This document shows, in pieces, positions 52,832 through 62,256 of a stretch of 64,000 nucleotides of DNA. Each line of letters begins with the position of its first letter. Position 1 is the stretch's first letter. Under the pieces are notes generated by a model. The model saw only the letters and a list, made by a program, of their open reading frames with translations. It did no database searches and had not been told where the DNA came from. A program made the position numbers and the translations under genes. This stretch comes from an uncultured Collinsella sp. (GTDB lineage: Bacteria > Actinomycetota > Coriobacteriia > Coriobacteriales > Coriobacteriaceae): NCBI GenBank assembly GCA_900542555.1, contig UQNU01000003.1:1-64000 (forward strand), written 5' to 3'.

Positions 52832-53332
52832 ATGGATATCCAACTTAAGACGGGATGCTTTGATGACGCGGCGTTGGTGCGCCGCGTCGTTTTTATGGAC
52901 GAGCAGGGCTACGAGAATGAGTTCGACGCTATCGACGAGGATCCAAACTGCATTCATGTGACGCTCTATGTAGACGGCGAGCTTGCCGGTTGCTCGCGCG
53001 TGTTTCCCGAAGAGCTTGAGCGCGTGGCTGACGCAGAGGCCCCGGTGTTGCCGGCATGCGACATGGACGAAGGCGTTGCGGCGGGGGAGACCTACATTAT
53101 GGGGCGCGTCGCCGTGCTGCCGGCTATGCGTCGTCGCGGACTGGCGAGTGCGATCGTCGAGGCCAGTGCTGTGTGTGCACGCAATGCCGGCGCTAAGCTT
53201 ATTAAGCTGCATGCGCAGGAATACGTGTTGCCGCTCTATGCAAAGGCGGGCTACACGCAAATTGCCCCGGTAGATTACGAAGACGAGGGCCAGCCCCATG
53301 TCTGGATGGCCAAGCGCGTAGATGGCAGATAG
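52832..53332 (+). CDS. GNAT family N-acetyltransferase
   Basis: 166 residues with the acetyl-CoA motif VAVLPAMRRRGLASAIVEA (V-x-P-x-x-RRRGLA) near 93-110 and a C-terminal LHAQEYVLPLYAKAGY, like ElaA-type GNAT proteins. Substrate unknown. The ATG at 52832 has AAAGGG upstream; an in-frame ATG six codons earlier is weaker. A single gene after the polysaccharide regulatory operon. Confidence 0.85.
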   Translation: MDIQLKTGCFDDAALVRRVVFMDEQGYENEFDAIDEDPNCIHVTLYVDGELAGCSRVFPEELERVADAEAPVLPACDMDEGVAAGETYIMGRVAVLPAMRRRGLASAIVEASAVCARNAGAKLIKLHAQEYVLPLYAKAGYTQIAPVDYEDEGQPHVWMAKRVDGR

Positions 53333-53440
53333 GGACGTTCCTTTTCTGCTGGCAGTTGGGGATACTCCTTGGCAATCGACGCATGGGTGTTCCAACATAC
53401 AGTTTTTCGATTCCGTATGTATATATGCGCGCTAATGGGT

Positions 53441-53446
53441 TATAAA
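53441..53446 (+). promoter_or_regulatory. Candidate htpG -10 (TATAAA)
   Basis: TATAAA lies 87 bases before the htpG ATG in an A/T-rich stretch. No CIRCE or HAIR heat-shock operator is visible in the region. Confidence 0.45.
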
Positions 53447-53532
53447 ATCTAAGTCTGAACATAGCAGGTCTGCGATGCGGCTCGGGCAACCGGGCCGTTT
53501 TTGCGGACGGGGGTAGCGCGAAAGGACTGCAC

Positions 53533-55557
53533 ATGCGTCAATTTAAGACCGAGAGCAAAAAACTGCTCGACCTCATGATCAACTCCATCTACACCAATAA
53601 GGAAATCTTCCTGCGCGAGCTTATCTCTAACGCGAGCGACGCCGTCGACAAGCTCAACTTTAAGAGCCTGCAGGATCCGAGCGTCAAGATTGACCAGGGC
53701 GACCTGGCCATTCGCGTCTCCTTTGATAAAGACGCCCGCACCATCACTATTTCGGATAACGGTATCGGCATGACCGCCGAGGAGCTCGAGCGCAACTTGG
53801 GCACCATCGCCCATTCCGGCTCCGAGGAGTTTAAGACCGAGAACGCCGAGCAGCAGGGCTCCGATGTCGACATCATCGGTCAGTTTGGCGTGGGTTTCTA
53901 CTCCGCCTTTATGGTCGCTAGCCACGTGAAGGTCGTCAGCCGCGCTTATGGCGAGGATACCGCCCACGTTTGGGAGTCCGACGGTCTTGAGGGTTACACC
54001 ATCGAGGACGGCGAGCGCGCCGAGCACGGTACCGATGTCATCCTGACGCTGCGCGAGAACGAGAAGCTCGACGCCGACGGCGAGGCCGAGACCTACGATC
54101 GCTTCCTGACCGAGTGGGGCCTCAAGAGCCTGATTCAGCAGTACAGCAACTATGTGCGCTACCCGATTCAGATGATGGTGTCCAAGAGCCGCCAGAAACC
54201 CAAGCCCGAGGACGCGCCGGATGATTACAAGCCCGAGTACGAGGACTACCAGGAGCTTGAGACCGTCAACTCCATGACACCGATCTGGAAGAAGCGCAGC
54301 TCCGATGTCGAGCAGAAGGACTACGACGAGTTCTACAAGTCCACGTTCCACGACTTTGACGATCCTGCGCGCACCATCAGCTTCCATGCCGAGGGCACGC
54401 TCGAGTATGCCGCCCTGCTGTTTGTGCCGGGACGCGCGCCGTTCGATCTGTACAGCAAGGACTACGAGAAGGGCCTGGCGCTCTACAGCTCCAACGTCCT
54501 GATCATGGAGAAGTGCGACGACCTGCTGCCCGACTACTACAACTTTGTCCGCGGCGTCGTGGATTCCGCCGACGTGTCGCTCAACATCTCGCGTGAGACG
54601 CTGCAGCAGAACCGTCAGCTCAAGGCCATCGCCAAGCGTGTGGAAAAGAAGATCACCACTGACCTTGAGGATATGCGTGACAACGACCGCGAGGCCTACG
54701 AGAAGTTCTTTGAGAACTTTGGCCGCGGCCTTAAGTACGGCATCTACTCGAGCTATGGCATGAAGGCCGATGAGCTCGCCGACCTGTTGCTGTTCTGGTC
54801 TGCCAAGGAACAGAAGATGATTACCCTGGCCGAGTATGCCAAGGGCATGCCCGAGGATCAGAAGGCCATCTACTACGCCGCCGGCGATTCGCGCGAGCGC
54901 TTGGCCAAGATGCCCGTGGTAAAGGGCGTGCTCGACCGCGGCTATGACGTGCTGCTGCTGACGCAGGATGTGGATGAGTTCACCTTCCAGGCCATGCGTG
55001 AGTACGTTGCCGCCGATATGCCCAAGGTCTACGAGGACGATGCTGCCCGCGAGGCTGCCGAGAAGGCTGTGGCCGACGGTGCCGAGCCTGAGGTCGAGGA
55101 TCGTCATCTGGAGCTCAAGAACGTCGCGACCGGTGATCTTGACCTGGCGACCGAGGACGAGAAGAAGGAGGCCGAGGACGCTACCAAGGAGAACGAGGAC
55201 CTCTTTAGCGCTATGAAGGAGGCACTCGGTGACAAGGTCGAGAAAGTTGCCGTTTCCGCGCGCCTGACCGATGCCCCCGCTTGCATCACCACCGAGGGCC
55301 CGCTTTCGCTCGAGATGGAGAAGGTACTCCAGAAGGGACCCGAGGGCGCGCCCGACGGCATGCCCAAGAGCCAGCGCGTGCTCGAGCTCAACGCCAAGCA
55401 CCCGGTCTTTGACAAGCTTGTCGCTGCCCAGAAGGCAGGCGACGCCGACAAGATCAAGCAGTACTCCGGTCTGCTCTATGACCAGGCTTTGCTGGTCGAG
55501 GGCATCCTCCCCGAGGACCCCGTTGCCTTCGCGGCGGCTGTTTGCAACTTGATGTAG
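53533..55557 (+). CDS. htpG: Molecular chaperone HtpG (Hsp90)
   Basis: A 674-residue cytosolic ATP-dependent chaperone. N-terminal GHKL domain with LRELISNASDAVDKL (Asn/Asp of the ATP site), DNGIGM, GTIAHSGS and the lid motif GQFGVGFYSAFMVA. Middle domain from about 230 with the NISRETLQQNRQLKAI block. C-terminal dimerisation domain from about 500, preceded by an acidic linker rich in E/D/K (near 500-560) that is longer than in E. coli HtpG. Single gene; ribosome site GAAAGGA. Confidence 0.96.
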   Translation: MRQFKTESKKLLDLMINSIYTNKEIFLRELISNASDAVDKLNFKSLQDPSVKIDQGDLAIRVSFDKDARTITISDNGIGMTAEELERNLGTIAHSGSEEFKTENAEQQGSDVDIIGQFGVGFYSAFMVASHVKVVSRAYGEDTAHVWESDGLEGYTIEDGERAEHGTDVILTLRENEKLDADGEAETYDRFLTEWGLKSLIQQYSNYVRYPIQMMVSKSRQKPKPEDAPDDYKPEYEDYQELETVNSMTPIWKKRSSDVEQKDYDEFYKSTFHDFDDPARTISFHAEGTLEYAALLFVPGRAPFDLYSKDYEKGLALYSSNVLIMEKCDDLLPDYYNFVRGVVDSADVSLNISRETLQQNRQLKAIAKRVEKKITTDLEDMRDNDREAYEKFFENFGRGLKYGIYSSYGMKADELADLLLFWSAKEQKMITLAEYAKGMPEDQKAIYYAAGDSRERLAKMPVVKGVLDRGYDVLLLTQDVDEFTFQAMREYVAADMPKVYEDDAAREAAEKAVADGAEPEVEDRHLELKNVATGDLDLATEDEKKEAEDATKENEDLFSAMKEALGDKVEKVAVSARLTDAPACITTEGPLSLEMEKVLQKGPEGAPDGMPKSQRVLELNAKHPVFDKLVAAQKAGDADKIKQYSGLLYDQALLVEGILPEDPVAFAAAVCNLM

Positions 55558-55564
55558 TTAGGTA

Positions 55565-55591
55565 GTTACGCGGTTCTACGAACCGCGTAAC
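55565..55591 (+). terminator. Hairpin after htpG
   Basis: A perfect 11-bp stem GTTACGCGGTT / AACCGCGTAAC with loop CTACG, seven bases after the stop. No T run follows, so termination strength is uncertain. Confidence 0.6.
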
Positions 55592-55614
55592 GGCTCGACG
55601 CTGCAAACGCCCCT

Positions 55615-55800
55615 AAGCGGCAATCTGACGTTCAATCGTCGGTCGCGTACCAAAGTACGCTTCCCTCCTCTTTCACGTCACCTTGCTCGCTCTGGCGGGC
55701 TTTCGCTGTCTGCGCCAAAACATCGACGTTACCGTGGTCAAAACTAGTCGTTGGGGACGTCCTTAAATGACTAGTCGTTTAAGAACGTCCCCGATGACTA
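55615..55800. repeat. Dispersed intergenic repeat, copy B
   Basis: Same element as 1-240. It starts with the same 22 bases, carries GCGTACCAAAGTACGC (55645-55660, also in the pheS-pheT spacer), the block TTTCACGTCACCTTGCTCG, and a palindrome of ACTAGTC..GGGGACG with CGTCCCC..GACTA at its 3' end. No gene inside. The adjoining region to 55985 holds the promoter area of the next operon. Confidence 0.8.
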
Positions 55801-55858
55801 TTTGAATTGCTAATTTGTGCGGGTTGTGGTTTTGTGACCTGCTGAAATTTAGGATACT

Positions 55859-55951
55859 GTACATCTGTACGTTAACTCATCTTCGTAGTATATTGCTACC
55901 CGCAAAACTCAGCACCATTGTGCTTTGAGACGTTAAAGCGCCTACTACAAT
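55859..55951 (+). promoter_or_regulatory. Promoter area of the YhgE operon with dyads
   Basis: GTAC-ATCT-GTAC (55859-55870) and GTAG-TATATTG-CTAC (about 55886-55900) are short dyads. TTGAGA (55925-55930) and TACAAT (55946-55951) form a possible promoter with a short 15-bp spacer. If TACAAT is the -10, the ATG at 55950 lies inside it and cannot be the start codon. Confidence 0.4.
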
Positions 55952-55985
55952 GGTTGTCGATAGTACGATTCGATTTAACGACAGG

Positions 55986-58766
55986 ATGGATGGTCCAAGC
56001 GTGAGTCTCGGCAGCAAACTATCCAATGCAAAGGTGTCCTTTGCGATATTTAAGCGCGACATTAAGCGACTGCTTGTGAACCCCGTCGCCCTGGTGGTTA
56101 CCCTAGGCGTGTGCGTTATTCCCTCGCTGTATGCCTGGTATAACATCGTGGCAAACTGGGATCCGTATGGAAACACCCAAGGCATCAAGATTGCTATCGC
56201 CAACAACGATCAGGGCACTCAGAACGACCTGGTGGGCGATCTCAACGCGGGCGACCAGGTCGTCGATCAGCTCAAGGAGAACGATCAGCTGGGCTGGACC
56301 TTCGTCGATTCGGCGGCCGATGCCAAGGAGGGCGTCGAGAGTGGTGAGTACTATGCGGCCATCGTAATCCCCAAGAACTTCTCGGATAACCTGGTTTCGA
56401 TGCTCGACGGCAACTACCATCAGCCCAAGCTTACGTACTACGTCAATGAGAAGAAGAGCGCCATTGCACCCAAGGTTACCGACACCGGTGCAAGTACCAT
56501 CGAGAAGCAGATCAACTCGGAATTTGTCTCCACGGTGGGCGAGACCGTTGCCAGTATTGCCAAGGATGCCGGAGTCGATTTAAAGGACAAGGCAACCCAG
56601 ACTCAGGATTCGTTGGCAAGTTCTGTCTCCGAGGCATCCGATACCTTGGGCGAGGTGCACGATTCGATTGGCGACATGAATGCCGCCATCGATAAGACGA
56701 GTGGCGCCATCGCCTCGGCCGATGCGGCACTTGCCGGCCTGCAGGGTCAGGCGCCGTCACTGACGCAGGCGATCTCTCAGGGTAACGACCTGCTGGGCGA
56801 AGCTCGCACCACGGCGGGCAACTCTATCGCCTCGCTCTCCAAGGCGCTCTCGGAAGGCAGCCTTGCGCTTACCAAGACGTCGGCCTCTGCGAACGCTGCC
56901 ATCGGCAAGCTGACGGGCACGGTCACATCTACGACCACCCGTATCGACAACTCGCTCGAGTCTCTCCAAGCGACGATCGACCACAATAAGGCCGTTATCG
57001 GGCACTTAGAGATTCTCGCCAATGACACGTCGACAGGTTCCGAGGAAATTGACGCGCGCATTGTATCGACCATCGATTTGCTTCGAGAGCAGAATGAAAA
57101 GCTTCAGAGCATCAAGGACGGTCTGTCTGCGCAGTCGAGCGCCATGGCGAATGACGCCGCGGCTGTCTCGGGTGCCAGCGACGCTATCAATAACGCAATT
57201 CAGACCGGTGCGACCAACCTTGGCCAGGCCCAGACGGACCTGGGTCAAAACGCGCTGCCGAAGGCCTCGAGCGCGCTTGATTCCTTTGCCGCCGTCTCGG
57301 GTGATTTGACGGGTATCGTATCTGGCCTCACGCCCACGATTGCAAGCGCGCGCGGTACGCTTTCGCAGCTTAACGCTACGCTCGGCCAGGCCAAGACCAC
57401 GCTGTCCCAGACCGATTCCTCGCTTGCCAAGGTCCAGGATAAGCTCGCAACCGCCGCCAACGACATCGCGGCGCTGCAGACCTCCGAGTCCATGGGCGAG
57501 CTGGCCGACCTGATGGGCGTCGACGTCAATGACGTCGCAGACTTCATGGCATCTCCGGTTGAGCTCGCGTCCAAGTCGATCTATCCGGTTAAGAGCTTCG
57601 GCTCGGGCATTGCCCCGTTCTATACCAACCTGGCGCTTTGGGTGGGCGGCTACGTGCTTATCGCCATCTACAAGCTCGAGGTCGATCGCGAAGGCATCGG
57701 CAGCTTTACGGCGCGCCAAGGCTACTTTGGCCGCTGGTTGCTCATGGTGATCCTGGGCGCGTTGCAGGCCATCATCGTTACGGTGGGTGATCTGGTAATT
57801 GGCGTACAGTGCGTCAACCCGCTGCTGTTCGTGCTGGGCGGCATCGCCATCTCGTTTACGTACGTCAACATCATTTACGCGCTGTCCACTACGTTTAAGC
57901 ACATCGGCAAGGCAATCGGCGTCATTCTGGTTATCGTGCAGATTCCGGGTTCATCGGGCATGTACCCCATCGAGATGATGCCTGGCTTCTTCCAGTGGCT
58001 GCACCCACTGCTGCCCTTTACCTACGGCATCAATCTACTGCGCGAGACGGTCGGCGGCATGTACTCGTTTAACTACCTGTTTAACCTGTGCATTCTGGGC
58101 GTGTTCTTGATCGTGGCGCTCTTTATCGGCCTGCAGCTGCGTCCGCTGCTGCTCAACCTTAACCTGCTCTTTGATAAACAGCTCTCCACGACCGGTATGA
58201 TGATTTGCGAGTCCAACGACCTGCCGCGCCAGCGCTACTCGCTGCGCACGGCCATGCGCGTCATGCTCGATTCCGATTCGTACCGTCGCGAACTGCTCGA
58301 TCATGCGGTCGCCTTTGAACATCGCTACCCGTACTACATCAAGGGCGGTTTTGCCGCCGTGGTGGGCGTTCAGGTCCTGCTCTTTGTCCTGTCGACGGTT
58401 CTCGATATCGACAATAACGGCAAGATCATCCTGCTTGTCATTTGGATCATCTCGGTTATTGCCATCTGCGGCTGGCTTATCAATATCGAATATATCCGAG
58501 CGAGCCTCAATACCCAGATGCGCATCTCGGCGCTTTCGGATGAGGACCTGCGTCGCGAGATGCGCGAACACACGGCCGCCATTCCTGCCGCCCGCCACAT
58601 GTTTGGCCTCAACGCCAGCGAGCGTGGCGCCAAGGGCGGCGATCAGTCCACGGGCCGCTTGCCGCATATCGGTTCGCACCATAAATCTCAGGGCAGCGAC
58701 AGCACAGCCACAAATGATGGAGATACCACCGCGCTTGGCAAGCACTCCAAAGGAGGTGAGGCATAA
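55986..58766 (+). CDS. YhgE/Pip family membrane protein 1
   Basis: About 926 residues. TM1 (about 33-53) is followed by YAWYNIVANWDPYGNTQGIKIAI, the hallmark of YhgE/Pip proteins. A long extracytoplasmic, largely coiled-coil region (about 160-520, rich in Ala/Ser/Thr) and then a C-terminal ABC-2-like set of six membrane helices follow. An extra cytoplasmic-side helix pair and hydrophilic tail lie beyond 750. Family roles include phage reception (Pip) and export linked to the cell envelope. Start uncertain: ATG 55986 or GTG 56001 (better ribosome-site spacing). Confidence 0.82.
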   Translation: MDGPSVSLGSKLSNAKVSFAIFKRDIKRLLVNPVALVVTLGVCVIPSLYAWYNIVANWDPYGNTQGIKIAIANNDQGTQNDLVGDLNAGDQVVDQLKENDQLGWTFVDSAADAKEGVESGEYYAAIVIPKNFSDNLVSMLDGNYHQPKLTYYVNEKKSAIAPKVTDTGASTIEKQINSEFVSTVGETVASIAKDAGVDLKDKATQTQDSLASSVSEASDTLGEVHDSIGDMNAAIDKTSGAIASADAALAGLQGQAPSLTQAISQGNDLLGEARTTAGNSIASLSKALSEGSLALTKTSASANAAIGKLTGTVTSTTTRIDNSLESLQATIDHNKAVIGHLEILANDTSTGSEEIDARIVSTIDLLREQNEKLQSIKDGLSAQSSAMANDAAAVSGASDAINNAIQTGATNLGQAQTDLGQNALPKASSALDSFAAVSGDLTGIVSGLTPTIASARGTLSQLNATLGQAKTTLSQTDSSLAKVQDKLATAANDIAALQTSESMGELADLMGVDVNDVADFMASPVELASKSIYPVKSFGSGIAPFYTNLALWVGGYVLIAIYKLEVDREGIGSFTARQGYFGRWLLMVILGALQAIIVTVGDLVIGVQCVNPLLFVLGGIAISFTYVNIIYALSTTFKHIGKAIGVILVIVQIPGSSGMYPIEMMPGFFQWLHPLLPFTYGINLLRETVGGMYSFNYLFNLCILGVFLIVALFIGLQLRPLLLNLNLLFDKQLSTTGMMICESNDLPRQRYSLRTAMRVMLDSDSYRRELLDHAVAFEHRYPYYIKGGFAAVVGVQVLLFVLSTVLDIDNNGKIILLVIWIISVIAICGWLINIEYIRASLNTQMRISALSDEDLRREMREHTAAIPAARHMFGLNASERGAKGGDQSTGRLPHIGSHHKSQGSDSTATNDGDTTALGKHSKGGEA

Positions 58767-60956
58767 ATGAAGAACATCCTGCATCTGTTTAAGCGCGATG
58801 TCCAAAACGTGTCTCGCTCCGTGATCGGCTTGGTTGTCGTGATGGGCCTCATTATCGTACCGTGTCTGTACGCGTGGTTTAACATCGCCGGCAGCTGGGA
58901 TCCGTACGGCAACACCGGCAATCTTAAGATCGCCGTGGTCAACACCGATGAGGGTTACGAGAGCGATTTGATCCCCGTCGAGGTTAACGTGGGCGAAAAC
59001 GTGACCGCCACCCTACGCGGCAACGAGAGCTTCGATTGGGTTGTGCTCAACAATCGCGAAAAGGCTATCGAGGGCGTTAAGTCGGGCGCGTACTATGCTG
59101 CCGTCGTTATCCCCAAAACGTTTAGCGCTGACATGATGACGCTTTTCTCGACCGACGTGAAACACGCCGATATCGAGTTTTACGAGAACCAGAAGGCCAA
59201 CGCCATTGCGCAGATCGTGACCGAGAAGGGTTCGAGTGCCGTTCAGAGCCAGGTTAACGAAACTTTTACCGAGACCATTACGAGCATCGGTCTTAAGACG
59301 GTGTCCAGCCTGCTCGATTACATGAGCACCGACCAGGTCAGCAACTTTATCGCCAACCTGTCCTCGACGCTTGGCGATTCGATTGAGGACCTGCGAGACG
59401 TTCAGGCAAATGCTTCGTCGCTGGCGGGCATTTTGAGCTCCACGTCCGATTCGCTGACGTCGGCGAGCGGCATGCTCAAGCAGACCGGTGCCGTCGATGA
59501 GTCGACAAAGCAGCTCATGGAACATGCCAAAAGCGGCATCGATGATTCCAAAGAAGCGCTTAAGGCGGCAAACGATGCCATCGATGCCGCAATCGATGGA
59601 AGTGCGGGTTCGTTCGACAATGTGTCTGCCGAGCTCGCGAAGGCGTTCGACACCGCAAACCAGCATGTCGACCTTACGGCGTCCCAACTCAACGATGCCG
59701 CTGCGGCCCTCAATGCGCGCGCCAAGGATATCGATGCGATGGCCGATCAGCTCCGCAGCCTTGCCGACCAGGTGAGCGATGAGAATTTGAAGGACGGCCT
59801 CAAGTCCGCCGCGACGTCGCTGGGCAGAATCGCCGTTGAGTACCGCAACAATGCCAAGGATCTGGCGCCTACCGCGAAGTCTCTCTCCGATAGCATGGCC
59901 GAGGTCAACAACTCGCGTGCCGAGGTCGATCAGGCCATCGCTGATGCCAAGGCCGGCATCGCGGGTGCCAAATCCGATTACGATTCCACGTTCTCGGTTA
60001 AGGCCAAGGAGCTCAAGAAGACGGTTTCGGGCATTCTGGACTCGCTTGATGGCATCTCGGGCGACCTGGATAGCGCCGTAGGCGGCCTCACCGATGCATC
60101 CGGCTCGTTGGCGAAGGGCCTCTCCAAGGCCGCCAAGCTGGTCAACAAGGCTTCCGATCAGCTAGGCGAGGCGTCGGACAAGATCAGTGCGTTTAAGGAC
60201 GAGCTCGACGGTGCCTTGATGTCGGATGACCTCGCTACGATCAAGACGATGATCGGCAATGATCCCGAGGGTCTGGCCGTGTCGCTTTCCGGCCCCGTCG
60301 CGCTCGATCGCAAGCCGGTCTATCCGATCCGCAACTACGGTTCGGCCATGGCACCGTTCTACACGATTCTGTCGCTCTGGGTCGGCTCGATCGTGCTGGC
60401 GGCCATGATGAAGGTCTCGGTTGACGATGAGCTTATCAACGAGCTCATCCCCGTGCGCTTGCACGAGATCTACCTGGGCCGTTACCTGTTCTTTGGCGGT
60501 CTGGCCCTGCTGCAGGCAACGCTCGTGTGCGCGGGCGACATCCTGTTCTTTGGCATCCAGTGCGACGACCCGCTGCAGTTTGTGCTGGCGGGCTGGGTCG
60601 CGAGTCTCGTGTTCTCCAATATCGTCTACACGCTTACGGTTTCGTTTGGCGATATCGGCAAGGCGCTCGCCGTCGTGCTGCTGGTCATGCAGGTCGGCGG
60701 TTCGGGCGGCACGTTCCCCATCGAGATGACCGGCCCCGTGTTCCAGGCGATCTATCCGTTCCTGCCGTTTACTCACGGCATCAACGCCATGCACGCCGCT
60801 ATGGCCGGTGCCTACCATATGGAGTATTGGATTGAGCTAGGCATTCTGGCGAGCTATCTGATTCCGTCGCTGGCCCTGGGCGTCGTCTTCCGCCGCCCGG
60901 TCATCAAAGCCAACGACTGGATCATCGAAAAACTGGAGTCAACCAAATTGATTTAG
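58767..60956 (+). CDS. YhgE/Pip family membrane protein 2
   Basis: A 729-residue paralogue of the preceding protein: TM1 with CLYAWFNIAGSWDPYGNTGNLKIAV, a coiled-coil extracytoplasmic region (about 150-480), and a C-terminal ABC-2-like membrane domain with SLWVGSIVLAAMM and GGTFPIEM. It starts directly after the upstream stop (TAAATG) behind AAAGGAGGTGAG, so the pair is cotranslated and may form a heteromer. It lacks the extra C-terminal region of its partner. Confidence 0.88.
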   Translation: MKNILHLFKRDVQNVSRSVIGLVVVMGLIIVPCLYAWFNIAGSWDPYGNTGNLKIAVVNTDEGYESDLIPVEVNVGENVTATLRGNESFDWVVLNNREKAIEGVKSGAYYAAVVIPKTFSADMMTLFSTDVKHADIEFYENQKANAIAQIVTEKGSSAVQSQVNETFTETITSIGLKTVSSLLDYMSTDQVSNFIANLSSTLGDSIEDLRDVQANASSLAGILSSTSDSLTSASGMLKQTGAVDESTKQLMEHAKSGIDDSKEALKAANDAIDAAIDGSAGSFDNVSAELAKAFDTANQHVDLTASQLNDAAAALNARAKDIDAMADQLRSLADQVSDENLKDGLKSAATSLGRIAVEYRNNAKDLAPTAKSLSDSMAEVNNSRAEVDQAIADAKAGIAGAKSDYDSTFSVKAKELKKTVSGILDSLDGISGDLDSAVGGLTDASGSLAKGLSKAAKLVNKASDQLGEASDKISAFKDELDGALMSDDLATIKTMIGNDPEGLAVSLSGPVALDRKPVYPIRNYGSAMAPFYTILSLWVGSIVLAAMMKVSVDDELINELIPVRLHEIYLGRYLFFGGLALLQATLVCAGDILFFGIQCDDPLQFVLAGWVASLVFSNIVYTLTVSFGDIGKALAVVLLVMQVGGSGGTFPIEMTGPVFQAIYPFLPFTHGINAMHAAMAGAYHMEYWIELGILASYLIPSLALGVVFRRPVIKANDWIIEKLESTKLI

Positions 60957-61019
60957 TTCAGCAACGTAAACGCCGTCGGAACATCGAGATCTTCCAACCC
61001 GATGCTTTAGCGTAGTGAA

Positions 61020-61049
61020 TTGCACGGGCTGCTTGGTTGTTGCTACAGT
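61020..61049 (+). promoter_or_regulatory. Promoter of the DMT transporter gene
   Basis: TTGCAC (61020-61025), an 18-bp spacer, then TACAGT (61044-61049). The ATG follows at 61158, leaving a ~100-nt GC-rich leader. Confidence 0.5.
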
Positions 61050-61157
61050 AGCGGGGCGTGCCGGGGGTCCGGTGCGCCCTGCTTTTATTTGACCATGAGG
61101 CGGCACGCAGCCATGCGCGTGCGGACACCACGCCCAGATTGAGCGCGAGGATGCCCT

Positions 61158-62141
61158 ATGGCCCAGCATGCCACTGACAATATCGAAATGATGCCCGATA
61201 GCCCTGTTGCTCGCGAGGACCTGGGCGCGGGCGGCACCTCCCGCGGCGCCGGCGCTCGCTCGCCGCTGTTCTGGAAAGTCCTGCTGCTTTCGGTGGCAGT
61301 CGTCTGGGGCTACTCCTTTACGACCATGAAGGACGCGCTCGACACCATTCCGGTGTTCGAACTGCTCTACGTGCGCTTTCTGCCTGCGGCGTTGGTCATG
61401 TTTTTCATCTTCCACAAGCGCATCATCGCGCACCTCAACGCCCGCAACCTTATCGTCGGACTTGGCATGGGCGCACTTATGTGGGCCGCCTACGCCCTGC
61501 AGACAGTCGGTCTGGCGCACACCACGGCGGGCAAGAATGCTTTTTTGACGGGCACGTATTGCATCGTTGTGCCGTTCGCGAGCTATTTTCTGAGCGGCGA
61601 AAAACTCACCCGCTATAACCTGGGCGCGGCGCTGCTGTGCTTGGCGGGCATTGGCTTGGTGGCGCTCGATAGCGTTGAATTCAACATCGGTGACGTCATT
61701 ACGCTGGCGGGCGCGGTCTTCTTCGCCATCCAGATGGCGGTGACCGCCAAGTACGGTCGCAAAATGGACATCAACGTCATCACGTTTTGGATGTTTGTGG
61801 GCAACGGCGTGCTGAGCCTGATCTCGTCGCTGCTATTCGAGACCCAAGCGCCTCTGTCCGTTTGGACGCCGAGCTTTATCAGTGTGATGGCGTTTCTCTC
61901 GGTGGGCTGCACATGCGTGGCGCTGCTCATCCAAAACGTTGGATTGGCGCACGTCCCAGCCTCGACGGGCTCGCTGCTCCTTTCGATGGAGTCGCCTTCG
62001 GGTGTGCTGTTCTCGGTACTGCTGATGGGGGAGGCGCTCACCTCGCGCCTGCTCGCCGGCTTCGCGCTCATCTTTCTTTCGATTATCTTGAGCGAGACGC
62101 ATTTCGATTTTTTGCGTCGAAAGCCGCGTCCGCAATTGTAA
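61158..62141 (+). CDS. DMT superfamily (EamA) transporter
   Basis: 327 residues: a hydrophilic ~37-residue N-terminus, then ten membrane helices in two EamA repeats (first about 40-170, second about 180-315). AVVWGYSFTTMKDAL and the repeat-2 SLLLSMESPSGVLFSVLLMGE are typical of EamA proteins. Likely exports or imports a small metabolite; the substrate cannot be read from sequence. Single gene with its own promoter and terminator. Confidence 0.9.
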   Translation: MAQHATDNIEMMPDSPVAREDLGAGGTSRGAGARSPLFWKVLLLSVAVVWGYSFTTMKDALDTIPVFELLYVRFLPAALVMFFIFHKRIIAHLNARNLIVGLGMGALMWAAYALQTVGLAHTTAGKNAFLTGTYCIVVPFASYFLSGEKLTRYNLGAALLCLAGIGLVALDSVEFNIGDVITLAGAVFFAIQMAVTAKYGRKMDINVITFWMFVGNGVLSLISSLLFETQAPLSVWTPSFISVMAFLSVGCTCVALLIQNVGLAHVPASTGSLLLSMESPSGVLFSVLLMGEALTSRLLAGFALIFLSIILSETHFDFLRRKPRPQL

Positions 62142-62153
62142 ACAATTTGTTGC

Positions 62154-62179
62154 GCCGCCTCCCGGGGCGGCATTTTTTA
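62154..62179 (+). terminator. Terminator of the DMT gene
   Basis: GCCGCC / GGCGGC hairpin followed by ATTTTTTAT, 13 bases past the stop. Confidence 0.9.
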
Positions 62180-62256
62180 TGCGTCGCCCTTAAAGTAGTA
62201 CCATGCACTTTACGCTATCAAAGTGCTTGCTGCAAAAACGTTACTGGAGGGCATCT

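Noticed and set aside
53449..55401. 650-codon minus-strand open frame opposite htpG
   Set aside because: Leu/Gly/Val-rich antisense shadow of the Hsp90 gene.
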